From Lycorma delicatula (lineage: Eukaryota; Arthropoda; Insecta; Hemiptera; Fulgoridae): a stretch of DNA of 64,000 nucleotides. The notes under the pieces are model-generated. The model was not told the origin of the DNA. It saw only the letters and a program-made list of their open reading frames with translations, and did not search any database. The position numbers were made by a program, and so were the translations under genes. Shown here one piece after another: positions 24,176 through 36,545 of this stretch (its first letter is position 1; each line of letters starts with the position of its first letter). The stretch covers positions 133,365,571 through 133,429,570 of the forward strand of contig NC_134458.1 in NCBI RefSeq assembly GCF_047948215.1, written 5' to 3'.

Positions 24176-25201
24176 TTAATAAAATAAATCTAAACCGATT
24201 GTACCTATATCAAAAAATAAACTACCAATTAGGGTTAGAAAATTCTACGTTAACAGTAAAAAAATTCATACATTGGAAGAATGGTAAAAAATTTCACTTT
24301 AATTACAAATGAAATCGTTACAGTGAGTTTCACAGATATACATAAATACAATTTTGCATTACCATTTACGATAATTTATTTTTGTTGACCATAATGTAAA
24401 ATTATTAGGCATTTTGTAAGATGACAAATATTAATGGAATGACCAAATCAATTTCGTTTGCAACAAATCAAACAATATTGATTCTATATAAAGCAAAATC
24501 AATCAATCAATCATTAAGCATAACATCACTATTAAATATATATTATACCAATTTATACTCACGTCTAAAATAAAATACTGCGTGCTGGAATTGTTTGAAG
24601 AACAAAAAAATCAGAACGAGTCTGCATGACGCAAAAATAAGATGAGCTATTATCAGATCACGGTTTGGTGCAAATAAATATGATTCATGTTAATTAAAAA
24701 AAAAGTTTGACATATACACAAGTTTATATTTACAGAAGTGTAAGGTATATAAAATAAAAAGACTGGAAAAAAGCAATTTGTTTCTAAAAAAATAAGAAGA
24801 AAACAATATTTACTTATTAAACCAGACAACAAAACGTTTTTCGTGTTACAAGCATAATACTTCGGTTTAAGATAAATTACTTTATTACACTTTAGTTTAT
24901 ATGTTTAATAAATTACGAAATGATTAGATAAATCTTATGAAGAAGAATTTATTTAAAAATGAATTAGGATATATATTTTTACAGGAAAAATGTTACCATG
25001 TTATTAATAAATAATTCTAAGTTAAATCTGAAGTTATACTTCTTTAAAATATACAAATACGTGTACTCCAACGTTTAACAATAAACTCCTTAAAAATTAT
25101 TTTTTTAATGTGCATTAATTTCATTTACTCTTATGTATTTTCTTCGAATAGATGTATCACTCGCTATTATTTCATGAAATTATTATTTTTAAAACAGAGA
25201 G
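24176..25201. other. AT-rich sequence, nothing recognised
   Basis: No gene or shared repeat seen. Confidence 0.5.
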
Positions 25202-26440
25202 GTTCACGAAAAATGTAACAAATTTTAAGGACATGTTCTACTAATAAAACTAAAGAAGAAAGTTCATATATACATAGATTAGGAAACACGTCGTTATCTA
25301 GTGATTCCCGAAAAAATGTTTCACCCTGATTTCTGCGCCTTCGTTAAAATTAAGCAAATCTGTATATCTTGTGGCCAAAATTAAGCGGTAAATTGATTGG
25401 TTTTATATAAATTGACCTGAAAAATTGGAAAAAATAAAATACAAAAAGGTCTCACAACTGTATTTTTAGGATTTTTCAAGAACTTTTGGGTAAAAGACAA
25501 AAAAATTTGGATAGAAAAAATGTATTTTATGTTTCGCGTAAAATAACTGTGTTAAATGAATAAAAACAGATAAAATTTAAAAATGCCTTGTAGAGAAGTT
25601 GAGTAAAATGGTATGAATAAAGTCCACAGATACTAAATATAAACGTAAAAATTGCGAAACATCTAATACAGAACAACCCTGTTGAAATACAGAAAGCAAC
25701 GAAAAAACTGTTTGTCGACCAGAATATTGCATCCACTGTGAGCGAAGGATTTTTTCTGCAGTTTATTTAATTTTTTTTTTTTATTGTTTGTGTTTGCATT
25801 ATTTTTTTTTAAATATTTAATTCTTTTGTTCTGTAATATTTGTAAATTTCAAAGTTTATTAAAAACATCAAAATGTGACAGATTTTGTTTTGTAATATTG
25901 AAAAAAAGTTTTCGTTCAACATCTAGCTAAACTCTGCCAAATTTTGATATGTATTGTTTTTAGTAAACTTCGAATTCATACGTTTGTGTTTAGTTTCTAT
26001 GGATTTTACTTATATAATTTTATCCAGAATCAAATTTTCGACAATATTTAAAACCTATGTGTACTTATTGCACATTTAGCAAAGTTATTTTATACCACAC
26101 AAAATATATATTTATCGACCGGTAAAAAACAAAATATATATTTATCTTTTGTTTTTTACCCCAAATTTCTAACTATTAAAAATACAGTTCTGGAGTTAAT
26201 TTTTAATTTATTTTTTCAATTTTTCATGTTAGATTTCTTATTAAATCACAAAATTTACCGCTTAATTTTGTTCCAAAGAATTATAATTTAGCTTAATTTT
26301 ACCGAAGGCGCAGAAGTCATGGAGGGCGAAATCTTTCGCAAGCAGACACTAGCTAACAAAGAATTTCCGTATCTATGTTTATAGGATCATTCTTTATTTT
26401 AACCAGTAGAAGAAGTCCTGCAAAAACATTCTTCGTGAAT
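25202..26440. mobile_element. Foldback family G, copy 2 (complete, long inverted arms)
   Basis: The left arm (25202-25530) begins TTCACGAAAAATGTAAC and the right arm (about 26090-26440) ends with the inverse, ATTCTTCGTGAAT. Both carry the CTTCG, CTGATTTCTGCGCC and AACTATTAAAAATACAG-type landmarks in opposite orientation. The core (about 25530-26090) is shared with copy 3 at 37 kb and on the minus strand contains a 69-codon hydrophobic ORF. The arms are diverged, so the element is old. Class unknown; the overall layout is that of a foldback or long-TIR MITE. Confidence 0.7.
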
Positions 26441-27391
26441 CTTCTGTACAATTATAACAAAAATAATACAACAGATTTTTTTTATCAATAATTTTGTACT
26501 TTATAATGCTATTCTGATCAAGCTTTTTTGACAGTTTCCTTTGATCCTTTGTGTAAAAGCAATATAAATAATTTTTTTTATTATTATCTGTGAATAACAA
26601 TTTTACCATTCCTGTCGTAATCTGTATAATCAAATGACGTAAAGTAATTATTTATTTAAGTTACTAACTGACGTCTGATCAAAATTTTAATCTAATCACT
26701 CAGTCAAGAGATGATACGTAAGAATAGTGTTTATCAGTTAAATATACATTGCAATTATAATATTACAAATAATGATTAAACCTTAAAGTATTTTGTTTAA
26801 TAAAATTTTCTATTTCTCGCGGTAATTAACAAAACAATTATTAACATTTCACAATAAGATTATTATAACTTATAATTTTCTTTCTTATTTGTATTAAAAA
26901 TTACATCATACTATTTTGTAATATTACTATCACATATAATATTATCAAAGTTTAATTACTTGATAATGCAATACAATTTTAGGTTTAATAATTCGCTGTA
27001 ACTTTAATTTAAGTTTCATACTGAGGTAAAATGAATTTTATGTATAGATGTCGAGCCTGAATGGTTAATTATTTTTAATTACATATACCTTCGAAAAGTT
27101 CATTCTAATATTTTAATAAAAAAATGTTTTTTTTTTTAATAAATAAAAATTTACGCTTAATTTTACATATGTACATGAACAGATGTGGAAACTTTTATAA
27201 TAATACTTAAACAATCTATAACAAATTGAAACAATTATTTTTATTATGTAAGAATAATAAACAATATGTATGAATACTGATTGATAAATTCTGTATAGAT
27301 GCTTCTTCAAAAATAAGACATAATACTTTAAACGTTTTTTTCGCTTTTTTTCTTTTTATATATTGAAAAGTAGAACTAAGTCACTCACGTA
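26441..27391. other. AT-rich sequence, nothing recognised
   Basis: Short AT-rich ORFs only. Confidence 0.5.
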
Positions 27392-27700
27392 TATACAGCC
27401 TGATTCAAGAACGAAAGGGAAATAATTTTGCAACTAATTCTAGCGCTTGAAAAAAGGGAAAAGTTCATATAAACTTATGTTCCGAAAACGCTTCGTTATA
27501 GAGTTACAGTTAGCGAAACATTTCGCCCGGATTTCAGTTCCCCCGTGAAAAGAGGTCATAATGAAATTTTTAAGGTGTTATATAAAGAGTAATTTGATGG
27601 TTTCTTAAGTTTTTTGCCATGAAAAATCAAATAAAACAAATCGCAGAATTGTATCTCCTGTAGATTTCATTATATACAACAAAAAACAGAAACTTTCGTG
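27392..27700 (+). mobile_element. MITE family F, copy 2 (right end lost)
   Basis: Starts TATACAGCCTGATTCAAG and follows F1 closely through the AACGCTTCGTTATAGAGTT and GTCATAATGAAATTTTTAAG landmarks, up to AACAAAAAACAGAA. The right inverted repeat is missing. Confidence 0.75.
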
Positions 27701-27864
27701 GGAAAACACGTTTTTGAAGTACATTAACTTTGTCAAATGACTAATAAATGCCTAAGAAATTTTTTGAATAAGAGCCACTATCACAATAGCAGCAGGTTAT
27801 TATATTAACGCAGGGTAAAAATTTCCTACGATTCAATTTAAATCTTCTTGTACATATGTATACA

Positions 27865-28530
27865 CTAGCCGGCCCGTCTAGCCAAAACCTGGAACCTCGG
27901 GGCTCAGGTCAGCCCAGGCGAATCCCGGAGCCAATTCAGGGGATCCTCGGGGCATAAGGGACCTACCCCATGGTCGTACAGCACGCTTCGCTAACCATTC
28001 CCAATTTTACAGGGAGACCGGCGCTCTAGACACCCGCAGACAGAGCTTACTTAGGTTGCCATTCCCATCTACTCAGAAGGCTCTGCTCCTTGGATTCCCG
28101 CTCTGTACGTTATCCTCATGGTTGTGAGAATAATATCGATAAATAATAATTATAGTATTCAGGCTTTATAGAAACCTGGAAAAGAAACTAAATTACCAAA
28201 GACAGAATAATAGTAACTATGGTAACTAAAGTTACCTTGACGATGAAGAATTCGTAACTTATTTCTTTGCCATCGTGGCAGAAATATAATAATGACGTAA
28301 AAGGATTAATCTATCTTTTCCTTAATGAATATCTTAAATTTACAACTTTACCATCCCCGAGGGCGAAGAAATAATGAATATTTTTTAATATCTTAACCTT
28401 CACGGTGGCTAGAGCCTCGGTCGTTGGCTTAAACCCTTTCCTGGAATAACACAAATGCATCCTGCAAATTTGAAAGTAATCGATCGGTTTGTTCTCGCAT
28501 GATGCGACAACAGACTAACTTTATATGTGT
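27865..28530 (+). repeat. Repeat family H, copy 1 (GC-richer)
   Basis: Begins ACTAGCCGGCCC; about 27868-28110 is distinctly GC-rich. Shares with 41036-42062 the block TTGTGAGAATAATA..GATAAATAA, the CAGAAATATAA..AAAGGATTAA block and an end resembling TGTTCTCGCATGATGCG / TTTTTGCGTGATACGCG. No coding frame. Read on the minus strand it ends CTAG|T, which would fit a Helitron 3' end; a retroelement 3' UTR is the alternative. Confidence 0.55.
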
Positions 28531-29167
28531 GTATATATATATATATTTCCGAATAACTGTAATCTGTTAGATCCAGAGTGTACCTAAGGCATGCAAAAGT
28601 TAGTATTCAACCTACTAACAAATATCCCGTTAATTAGCAAAGAATAAAATTAGCAAAGAAATTATAACAGCACCCCATAGCACCTCCCAAAACAGCACCC
28701 CAGGGACACCCCATTTCTTACCAGTTTATTATGAAGAGTAATCTAGCCTCTCACGACGTGCTCGTACACCTCACCACTCTAGCCTTACACGCAATCCCTA
28801 CGGGAAGCCCATTATTGTTAAAGAGAAATTCTTTAAATTTATTTAATATTATTTTATTTAACGTAAATTTAATTATATTATTTTATTATATTATTCATTT
28901 GAATGATTTCGATTCAAACCCAGCTCACACAATGATAGAGACTCACAGCTCACAGTTCATTAATTCAATTCATTAAAGTTTGTGCTTCCATCGGCAAACC
29001 TCCAATACTGCATGTATATAATTTTTTTTTCCGAGATGAAATGTCTTACCTTTTCAGTTATGCCTATAAAAACGGGTAAAAATTTGGTTGCGATTGATGG
29101 ATTAATTTTTTTTTCCCCGAACAAACAAAACCCCTCTTCCTCTTTATGCAATAGTATAAATAATAAA

Positions 29168-29215
<48 letters not shown>

Positions 29216-29224
29216 TTTTCTACC
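28531..29224. other. AT-rich spacer with TA microsatellites
   Basis: TA tracts at 28532-28546 and 29171-29211. A short less AT-rich stretch at 28730-28815 has an open frame, but nothing is recognisable. Confidence 0.4.
29171..29211. repeat. (TA)n microsatellite
   Basis: Uninterrupted TA run. Confidence 0.95.
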
Positions 29225-30190
29225 TCCTCCAGACCCCAAAACTACCGTCAGTTCAACAGCTTACATTTATATATACATATACATATATATATTTAACTTT
29301 CTTGTGGACACAATATCTGCCGTAATTTTGCGCCAATCACTTTCAAATTGATACATAAAATATGACGACCCAAAATCTCGTTTGAGTTTGTTAATGGGCA
29401 AAATCGAACCATAAGGATGGAAATGGGGTTTTTTTTGAAAAAAAACAAAAAATCGCTATAACTTTCTTATTAAGTAAAATATCCAATTCGTTTAAAGTCC
29501 TACTATTCTTGAAATAAGGGCTTAAAACTTATCTAAGTAAATTTTTTTGATATCACCAACCATTGGCCCAGAGGTTGGAAAAAATTGGGTTTTGAAGACA
29601 AAAAAACATCATACCTCCCTTAATAGGCACAGTATCAAATCGGTTTAAAGTGATCGTTAGTTCTGTAAAAATTACCTAAAACTTTTGTGTGTCACAATTT
29701 TTCATATGACCAACCCTTACGGCAAGGGATGACCAAACTTTTGTTGGAATTATAAGAATATGTCGTATTCTAAACATGTGAAACTTTTTTCAGATGCAGG
29801 TGGAAATCTTTTTTATCCCCTACTTTTCCTTTTTCCTGTTTAGCCTCCGGTAAATACCTTTTAGATAATTCTTCAGAGGATGAATGAGGATGACATGTAT
29901 GAGTGTAAATGAAGTGTAGTCTTGTACATTCTCAGTTCGACCGTTCCTGAGATGTGTGGTTAATTGAAACCCAACCACCAAAGAACACCGGTATCCACGA
30001 TCTAGTATTCAAATCCGTGTAAAAACAACTGGCTTTACTAGGACTTGAACGCTGGAACTCTCGATTTCCAAATCAGCTGATTTGGGAAGACGCGTTCACC
30101 ACTAGACCAACCCGATGGGTTATTTATCCCCTACTTAGCACCGGTGAAATTTACCTCCGTCTTCCGGCGTGCCGAAAGGGATTTTTTATA
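29225..30190 (-). repeat. Repeat family C, copy 2 (longest), split by SINE A3
   Basis: Runs in reverse from the ACCCCAAAACTACCGTCAG end to the start at GGCGTGCCGAAAGGGATTT. Sequence on either side of 29826-30122 is contiguous in the other copies, so the SINE entered an existing C repeat. Confidence 0.8.
29826..30122 (-). mobile_element. tRNA-derived SINE, family A, copy 3, nested in repeat C
   Basis: Minus-strand element from GGGTTGGTCTAGTGGTGAAC through AAATCAGCTGATTT, GCGTTCAAGTCC and the GGAGGCTAAACAGG tail. It is flanked by the perfect 14-base duplication TTTATCCCCTACTT (29812-29825 and 30123-30136). This is the cleanest copy and serves as the family reference, at about 297 bases. Confidence 0.95.
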
Positions 30191-30737
30191 ATATTGTTAG
30201 GAATTCTATAAACCTAAGTCTGGAAAAACATTATTTTTGAGGTACAGCTTCAGTAATAAACGTACACGAAACTACGAATTATTCCCATAACTTATATACT
30301 CTGAAATTCACTATAGCCTCATTTCAGTAATAAAGCAGCAGGTAGAGATAGGTTTTCTTATCTAATCATAACCAGAAAATGAAGCGTTTGCGATTAATTA
30401 ATATTGACGTAAACAATTTTCCTAATTTTACGACAAAATAACGTACGACTACTTACAAAATATAAAATAGCATGCATATTTAATATAAAATGTTGAAAAT
30501 AATATAAAATGAAAAATGATGTAAGGTCACTTTCTTGTTGTGATTGTCGGGTAACGCTAAAAACCGGGCATAATACATTTTTACCTGTACTTCGTACGGA
30601 TAACTAGTTATAACTAATATTTTTAAGATGGAGGCCGTCTGTTTTAAAACCCACATTCTTAATCATTCAAAGTTTCCGGTCTTGTGCCGACCAAACATTT
30701 GATCTGAAGAAGTAATAATACATTGATATTTTCTATA
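30191..30737. other. AT-rich sequence, nothing recognised
   Basis: No gene or repeat identified. Confidence 0.5.
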
Positions 30738-30832
30738 AATTGAACAGTCTTTGATTTTTATTTATCATTATTCTCACAAGCATGAGTTCAGTGAATACAG
30801 CGGGGGTCCAAGGAGCAGAGCCCTCTGGCTAG
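30738..30832 (-). repeat. Repeat family H, short copy
   Basis: Reverse of the H block with TTATTCTCACAAGCATGAG and ACAGCGGGGGTCCAAGGAG; ends CTAG at 30829-30832. Confidence 0.55.
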
Positions 30833-33800
30833 ATAGATTATAAAACCTAAGGATGGCTCTAAATTACATTATAAAGCAAGTTTATTTATAAAATCCAGAC
30901 ATTTCCTCTTTACTATTACCGCAGTTTAGAGGAATCGCTTGATTTTATAAAAAATCTGTACAGCGGTTATAAATTACAAGGAAGAAAGCAAGCCAGAAAG
31001 ATAAATTCAAATAGAAAGAAAACAAGATTAGCATTATGAAATAAAACTTTAATTCAAATAAACAATACACATAATCAGGGGATCTTGTCTCACAGTATTT
31101 ATTCAACCTTGACAATTGTTTTTAAACAATTTTTTCTTAATCTTCGGTGAAATAAGATCCCAGACCGCAGCAAACTGGTTTTTTTTATATTCTCTTATTA
31201 CTAGAAGGCTTCCGTTGTTTATTTTTCATCGTATAAAAACGTGCTAATGTATAATAATAATTATTATTACTATAAAATGAGTTTTAAGAAATAGAAAATT
31301 CACTAAAGATTAGATAATATGTAATAAACTGTAAATAACAGTTATAAAAATTTCAGTGACTGAGATATCTTTAAGACGAGAGACAGTAATCTGTTCCTTG
31401 CGCCTCTACAAACCAGAACTGTATTTCTACCCATCTTAACAGATGACGTTAGGCTGTGTCAGAATTATATTGTTGGTTTCTTACAAACATAGAAGTTAGT
31501 TCTCGCGGTGAATTGTACGGAGTACCCGCTCGTTCACCGAACTCGAAACCTATGATGGACCTAAAATGGGACCAACTCCGCTCAATTAGTACAGCGAGCC
31601 CAACGGCAGCAGGGAGGATTGATTCACCCTTATCTCGAGTGGTCAAGCTGAATACGTAATGTATTTTAGATTGATAATTGGGAATATCAGTGAATGAATA
31701 ACAATAAACTTTGTTTACTGTTCTCAGTGTATGCAGCAGAAGAATAGCCGGTACCCTACAAAAGACTGTTTTTTAAATGAATTTTAAATGTAATAAAAAC
31801 GTAGTCAATTTCGGTAATACCATGGGTCAAGTAGTCTCTACACTAACACAATATCAGTCCATTTCTTAAAATGTAATAATAAAACCCTTACAAAATTATT
31901 CACATTGAAAATATTCAGTTTATTTTTATCGTATTAACGAAAGTATACAACTAGATATAAAAATTCACTAGATTTAATACTGACTGTAGAGATTTTTATC
32001 GGCTTCAGTGTAGGCAGATGATAGCAGTGATACAATTTAGCTAAGAGGATTGAACAGCTTTATAAAGCCCTATAGGTCCAAACTGATTTTTCACTTGTTT
32101 GCCATACTACAACTGCCACAGGGAAACAGATGTTCCGAACGTACATAGTTAAATAATTTTATAAACTGGATTAAAAAAGAATTATGCAAGAAAGAAAAAT
32201 TTTTACAATTAAAACTACCAAAAATTTCGGCCATCTGACAACACAAAAACCGCTTCATAACGCTTTGTAAGTTCTACATTCTACTTTTCCATAAAAGAAA
32301 ATCGAGCTTACGTGATGAATTGCATTATACATGTATAATATTAGCTGTATGTGCGCTGATAAATTGTGACCTAAATAGTAATCTACTATTTTATTTGCTT
32401 TTTATCATAATATTTATTTGAATTAAGCTACAAGTAATGTTTATATAAAGGATAAAGTAAACATATAACTTAATATAAAAACAATAATAATAATAATTTA
32501 TCAAAACATTTTAAACATATATATTAAATGTGATAAATATATATATGTTATATTGTTACATAAATTATTTTTAAAATGAAAGCATTAATTATTATTTTAT
32601 TATTTATATCACATACAGCTTATGACAATAACCTTGACTGGATTACGAATAGGAATTTCATTCTTTTACCCGTATAAACACAACCTATCAACCCCCCACT
32701 ATTATATAGATCTAAGTTATTTAATTATAACTCGCAGCTAAATTAAATTAAATGTAATTAAGAAATTATGAAGATAACAATTCACTATTTCGACAGTTTC
32801 AACACGCTTAGTAAGTATGTTTTAATAAAGATATTAACGTTAGTGAAAGAAAAAAAAATGAAATAAGACTTTTCATGGAATAGAAACAGAAAGATTATTT
32901 ATATGATTTTACCCGATTTAATGGGTCCGGATTTATTAGTTATCATGGTTTCATACTGAACCGTGACAGAAGCACGATTAAAACATTTTCAAAGAACGAT
33001 AAATTGTGTTAACCTCCGTATTTTCAGTATTCTGTTAGCTTCTGTTAATTCTGTTAACTCAACACAATAATCCATCTCATACTGAACTTAAAGTACACGA
33101 TCACAATTTTTTCAGAGGCTTCTTTTAAATACCTTTTGATAAGGTAATATATTTTAAGAACATGCTAAATCTGTGGTTTTCAATACCTTGGTCAATTTAT
33201 GTCGTACAACAGTGGGGTAAGAACCAGAATGAAATTAAATTAATAGATTATAAAACTAATTAAAAGCAACCTATTTGTAGAAAACTTTGTTTTCTAATGA
33301 ACGGGGGTAAATAGCGTTAAAAGTAGTCGTTTCAAAAGCCGTATATAATACTGATTTTGAATCTTATCAGAAAGGACAGATGAATAAATATTTGGGAAAT
33401 TGCTGAAAATTCTTTGTTTGAATTGTTTAAGTTTGTAAAGAAATAACTAGAAGAGAAACAATATTTTATCATCCACATCCAGACTCTAGAGTATGAAAAA
33501 ATATCCTACGAATTCTAAATAGAACTTTACTATGGAGTATTTTCAAAATACAGCATTCAATTCCTTCGTAAAATTTCGTTCAATTTATACACCTTTAGTT
33601 TCAATTGTAACGTGTAAAGAAATTCAGTTTCTTCCTATTCATTATTTTGAAATCCGACCCAAATTAAAATTAATAGCCACTAACTTCCTAACAATTAATA
33701 TGTTGGTCCCGCTTTCAAAGAGTAAAAATACAAAGAATTGAATAATATTTTTGTGTTATTCATTGTGTGTTTTTAAAAGTGTACAAAAATAAACAAAAAA

Positions 33801-33873
33801 CCGCCACCGTTGAAAAATCCCAGACGCAAGAAACGCAAAAGGCGAAAAACCCCTCAAGCCGTTTTTATAAAAA
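30833..33873. other. AT-rich sequence with one GC-richer patch
   Basis: About 31375-31660 is less AT-rich and has overlapping 65-67 codon frames on both strands; neither is recognised. It may be an old retroelement or exon fragment. The rest shows only AT-rich filler. Confidence 0.35.
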
Positions 33874-34395
33874 TAAAAAATCCCTTTCGACACGCCGGAA
33901 GGCGGAGGTAGATTTCACCGATGCTAAGTACGGAATAAAAAAGATTTCCACTTTAAAATTAAGAAAAACTTCAAATTTACTCAATACGAAATGGTTGCAC
34001 GTGAAAAAAAGTTTTACATGTTTAGCATACAAGCCCCATCTTCTTACAACTCCAGCAACATTTTGGTCATATCTAGCCGTAAGTGTTGATCATATCAAAA
34101 ATTGTTTTGACAAAATTTTCAGGTAATGTTTAGAAGACTAACGACCCACATTAAAACGATTCGATACTGTGTCTATTAGGGAGGTATGATTTTTTTTTAT
34201 CTCTGAAAACTCATTTTTTTCACCCCCTGGGCCAATGGTTGGTGATATCAAAAAACTTTATTAGATAGGTTTTAGGCCCTTATCCAAAGAATAGTAAGTT
34301 TTAAGAACTTAAAACGAATTCGATTTTTTACTAAATAAGAAAGTTATAGCGATATTTTGTTTTTTTCGAAAATGGATCCCCATTTCCACCCCACG
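33874..34395 (+). repeat. Repeat family C, copy 3, cut by an R1-like insertion
   Basis: Starts ATCCCTTTCGACACGCCGG and follows copies 1 and 2 until CATTTCCACCCCACGG, where it stops mid-element. The sequence that follows is a retrotransposon tail. The long open frame over its start is not shared by the other copies. Confidence 0.75.
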
Positions 34396-35358
34396 GCAAA
34401 TTTATTACAGGACCAGCAAACAATCAGGGTTGACGGCCAATACTGAGGGACCACGAGAGAAACGAAGTACAATTGCGGCCTCGGTGACATCTGTGCTACT
34501 CTACGCGTGTCTAGCGTGGATAACAGCCCTACGCATCGGGAAGTACAATGCATTACTTGAGTCTATTCATTGGAGGCTGCTTCTGTGTACGACGTGCGCG
34601 TACAGGACAGTCTCTTATGACACGATCTGCGTCATCGCAGGAACTCCGCCGATAGATCTATTGGCGGAGGAGAGAAGCCTTTGGTTCAACGGAATGTCGA
34701 AAGCGGAGCCTAGGGCGAGGATCGTAAACGTCTGGCAGGCGAGATGCGTAGTGGGCCACCAGAAGGGCCGATGGACCCGGCTTCTGATTCCCGATGTGAG
34801 GGTGTGGGTGGGTCGTCGACACGGGGAAGTTGACTTCCGACTCACCCATTTCCTATCAGGCCACGGAAATTTCGGCAGTTATCTGCAGAGTTTTGAGATC
34901 AGAAGGACGGCGGCCTGAGGTACTGAGCGGGAGTGGACATTGCTGAGCACACCTGTTTGGCTTGGCTGTGACTGGTGGGAAGCTGCGAGGAACAGGCTTA
35001 CGACGAACATAACACCGGATTCTGTTATTGGCCACACGATGCAGACCGAGGCGGGTTGGTTAGAGGTAGCCAACCTGGCACATAGGATACTGAAACAGAA
35101 GGCGGAGGAAGAAAGGTATATTAATAGCGATACTGAAATGACCTGTCCTGTTGGAGGTTATATTTTATCATCACACCGTAAATAATTTTATTGTAACGTT
35201 TCATAATACTGGTGTATAATAACCTTTGTAGTTTTGAATTTATTTGTGCAATATCTTAAATAGTAACGTGTATTTTTTCTTTCTGATGTTATGTTTTTAT
35301 TGTACAGCAAATAAATATTGTAAAGTTTTAAAAATATTGGGGCATATTCTTAAATTCT
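34396..35358 (+). pseudogene. R1-clade-like non-LTR retrotransposon, 3' end of ORF2 plus 3' UTR
   Basis: One frame reads SGLTANTEGPREKRSTI, then SVLLYACLAWITAL, AYRTVSYDTICVIAGTPPID, LLAEERSLWF, and WTRLLIPDVRVWVGRRHGEV, and DFRLTHFLSGHG. This is the conserved order after the reverse-transcriptase domain in R1-type elements. After a TGA (34916-34918) the same frame continues to the family's C-terminal VANLAHRILKQKAEEER and stops at about 35185. The Cys-His knuckle expected between these parts is missing, so an internal deletion is likely. The 3' UTR follows. GC is clearly higher than the surroundings, consistent with a relatively recent arrival. It is 5'-truncated, as usual for LINEs, and inserted into repeat C copy 3. 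Confidence 0.85.
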
Positions 35359-35359
35359 A

Positions 35360-35706
35360 GATATATTGATAAAATCTCTCAATGAGAGCTTATTACTGCG
35401 GTTATGAAAAATTCCAAAACCCGAATTCTTTTGGCTTTTGTGTTTTTTTTAACACTTTTCGTCCAGTCAATAGCAATCGAAAACGGAGGTGCACAACTAG
35501 GTGTTACAACAATCCTAAATCTAAAATTTCAATATCCTACGACTGATCGCTTTTGAGTTATGCAAGATACGTACGTACGTTCAGACATCACGACAAAACT
35601 AGTCTAAAATGGATTCAGGGATGGTCAAAATGGATATTTCCATTGAAATCTGAAAACCGAAATCTTTCGCGATCACGGTACTTCCTTTACTTCGTACAAG
35701 GAAGGA
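35360..35706 (-). mobile_element. Element B, left-half fragment (B5)
   Basis: Shares TCTCAATGAGAGCTTATTAC, ATCCTACGACTGATCGC and the left-end hairpin ACTTCCTTTACTTCGTACAAGGAAG. The right half is missing at the border with the R1-like 3' end. Confidence 0.7.
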
Positions 35707-36371
35707 AAAAGCTATTCTTTATAATGTTATAACTTTCCTTCTCATTTTCAAGAGCTGCTAAATATTTTTAGGTACTTTAATTTATTTGAATATTGCAAGT
35801 AAAAATAACTCTTATCACATAAGTAATTTCAATAGTTAGAAATTTAAAATAAATTGTAATTTTTAAAGAATTTTATAAACTTCCCATTTTTTTACCCGCC
35901 TCAATTTTTAAAAAAATATCTGTCTTTTTACCTTAAAAAAATACTGACAGATCTGTTACAATTCTCCTAAAAAATACTGACAGATCTGTTACAATTCTCC
36001 TAAAAAATTTCAGCTTGTTGAATATAACTAAAAAATAACCTGTTTCTTTTATACAAAAAAAAAAAAAAAAAAAAAAAAAAACCACAAAGGGCAAGCGATG
36101 TGAACACACAAAAAAAAATATTTTATTCTAACACTTACTATAAATCTAAAACAATTTAATATTAATTTCTAACCAACTTTCAATAAAACTAACGAAGATA
36201 CATTAAGTAAAATTATTTACCAGAAAAAGGTCTATTTAAAATTATTAACTTATCGATAAACCACAAAAAAACCAGTTTGTAAGTTTTTTCATCAAAATAT
36301 ATCTTAGGCAATAAAAACATAAACTAGTTTTTTTAAAAATGAAAAGAAAAAGACACGTATAGAAAAAAGAT
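35707..36371. other. AT-rich sequence with a 33-base tandem duplication
   Basis: Contains the duplication at 35941-36006 and a poly-A of about 25 bases at 36056-36080. Confidence 0.5.
35941..36006. repeat. Tandem duplication, 33 bases x 2
   Basis: Two adjacent identical units starting ATACTGACAGATCTGTTAC. Each holds the palindrome ACAGATCTGT. Confidence 0.95.
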
Positions 36372-36545
36372 ATGAGAAAATTTCGTACTTCCCGAGATGT
36401 ACGTGATGATGTAAAACGGAGACTTCAACGAGTGGTTAAAAAGAACGCGCTAATTCTGGAACACCAGTTCGCATTCGGTGACTTTAATGTTCTGAATACA
36501 CGCAGTTTTATACAGACAACTTGCAATTATCTGGTGTGCACGTGA
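36372..36545 (+). CDS. Unidentified small ORF (57 residues)
   Basis: An ATG opens a frame of 57 codons with unusually coding-like composition for this region: basic at the start (RTSRDVRDDVKRRLQRVVKK), then ALILEHQFAFGDFNVLNTRS and an end in TTCNYLVCT. The N-terminal half would form a charged helix. A possible splice donor, CAC|GTGAGA, overlaps the stop. I do not recognise the family. It may be a host exon or a fragment of a mobile-element protein. Confidence 0.3.
   Translation: MRKFRTSRDVRDDVKRRLQRVVKKNALILEHQFAFGDFNVLNTRSFIQTTCNYLVCT

Noticed and set aside
33767..34126. 119-codon ORF at the start of repeat C copy 3
   Set aside because: The frame is not open in the other C copies; it is partly upstream flank and partly non-coding repeat.
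34615..35073. Minus-strand ORFs over the R1-like region
   Set aside because: Antisense shadows of the retrotransposon frame in GC-richer DNA.
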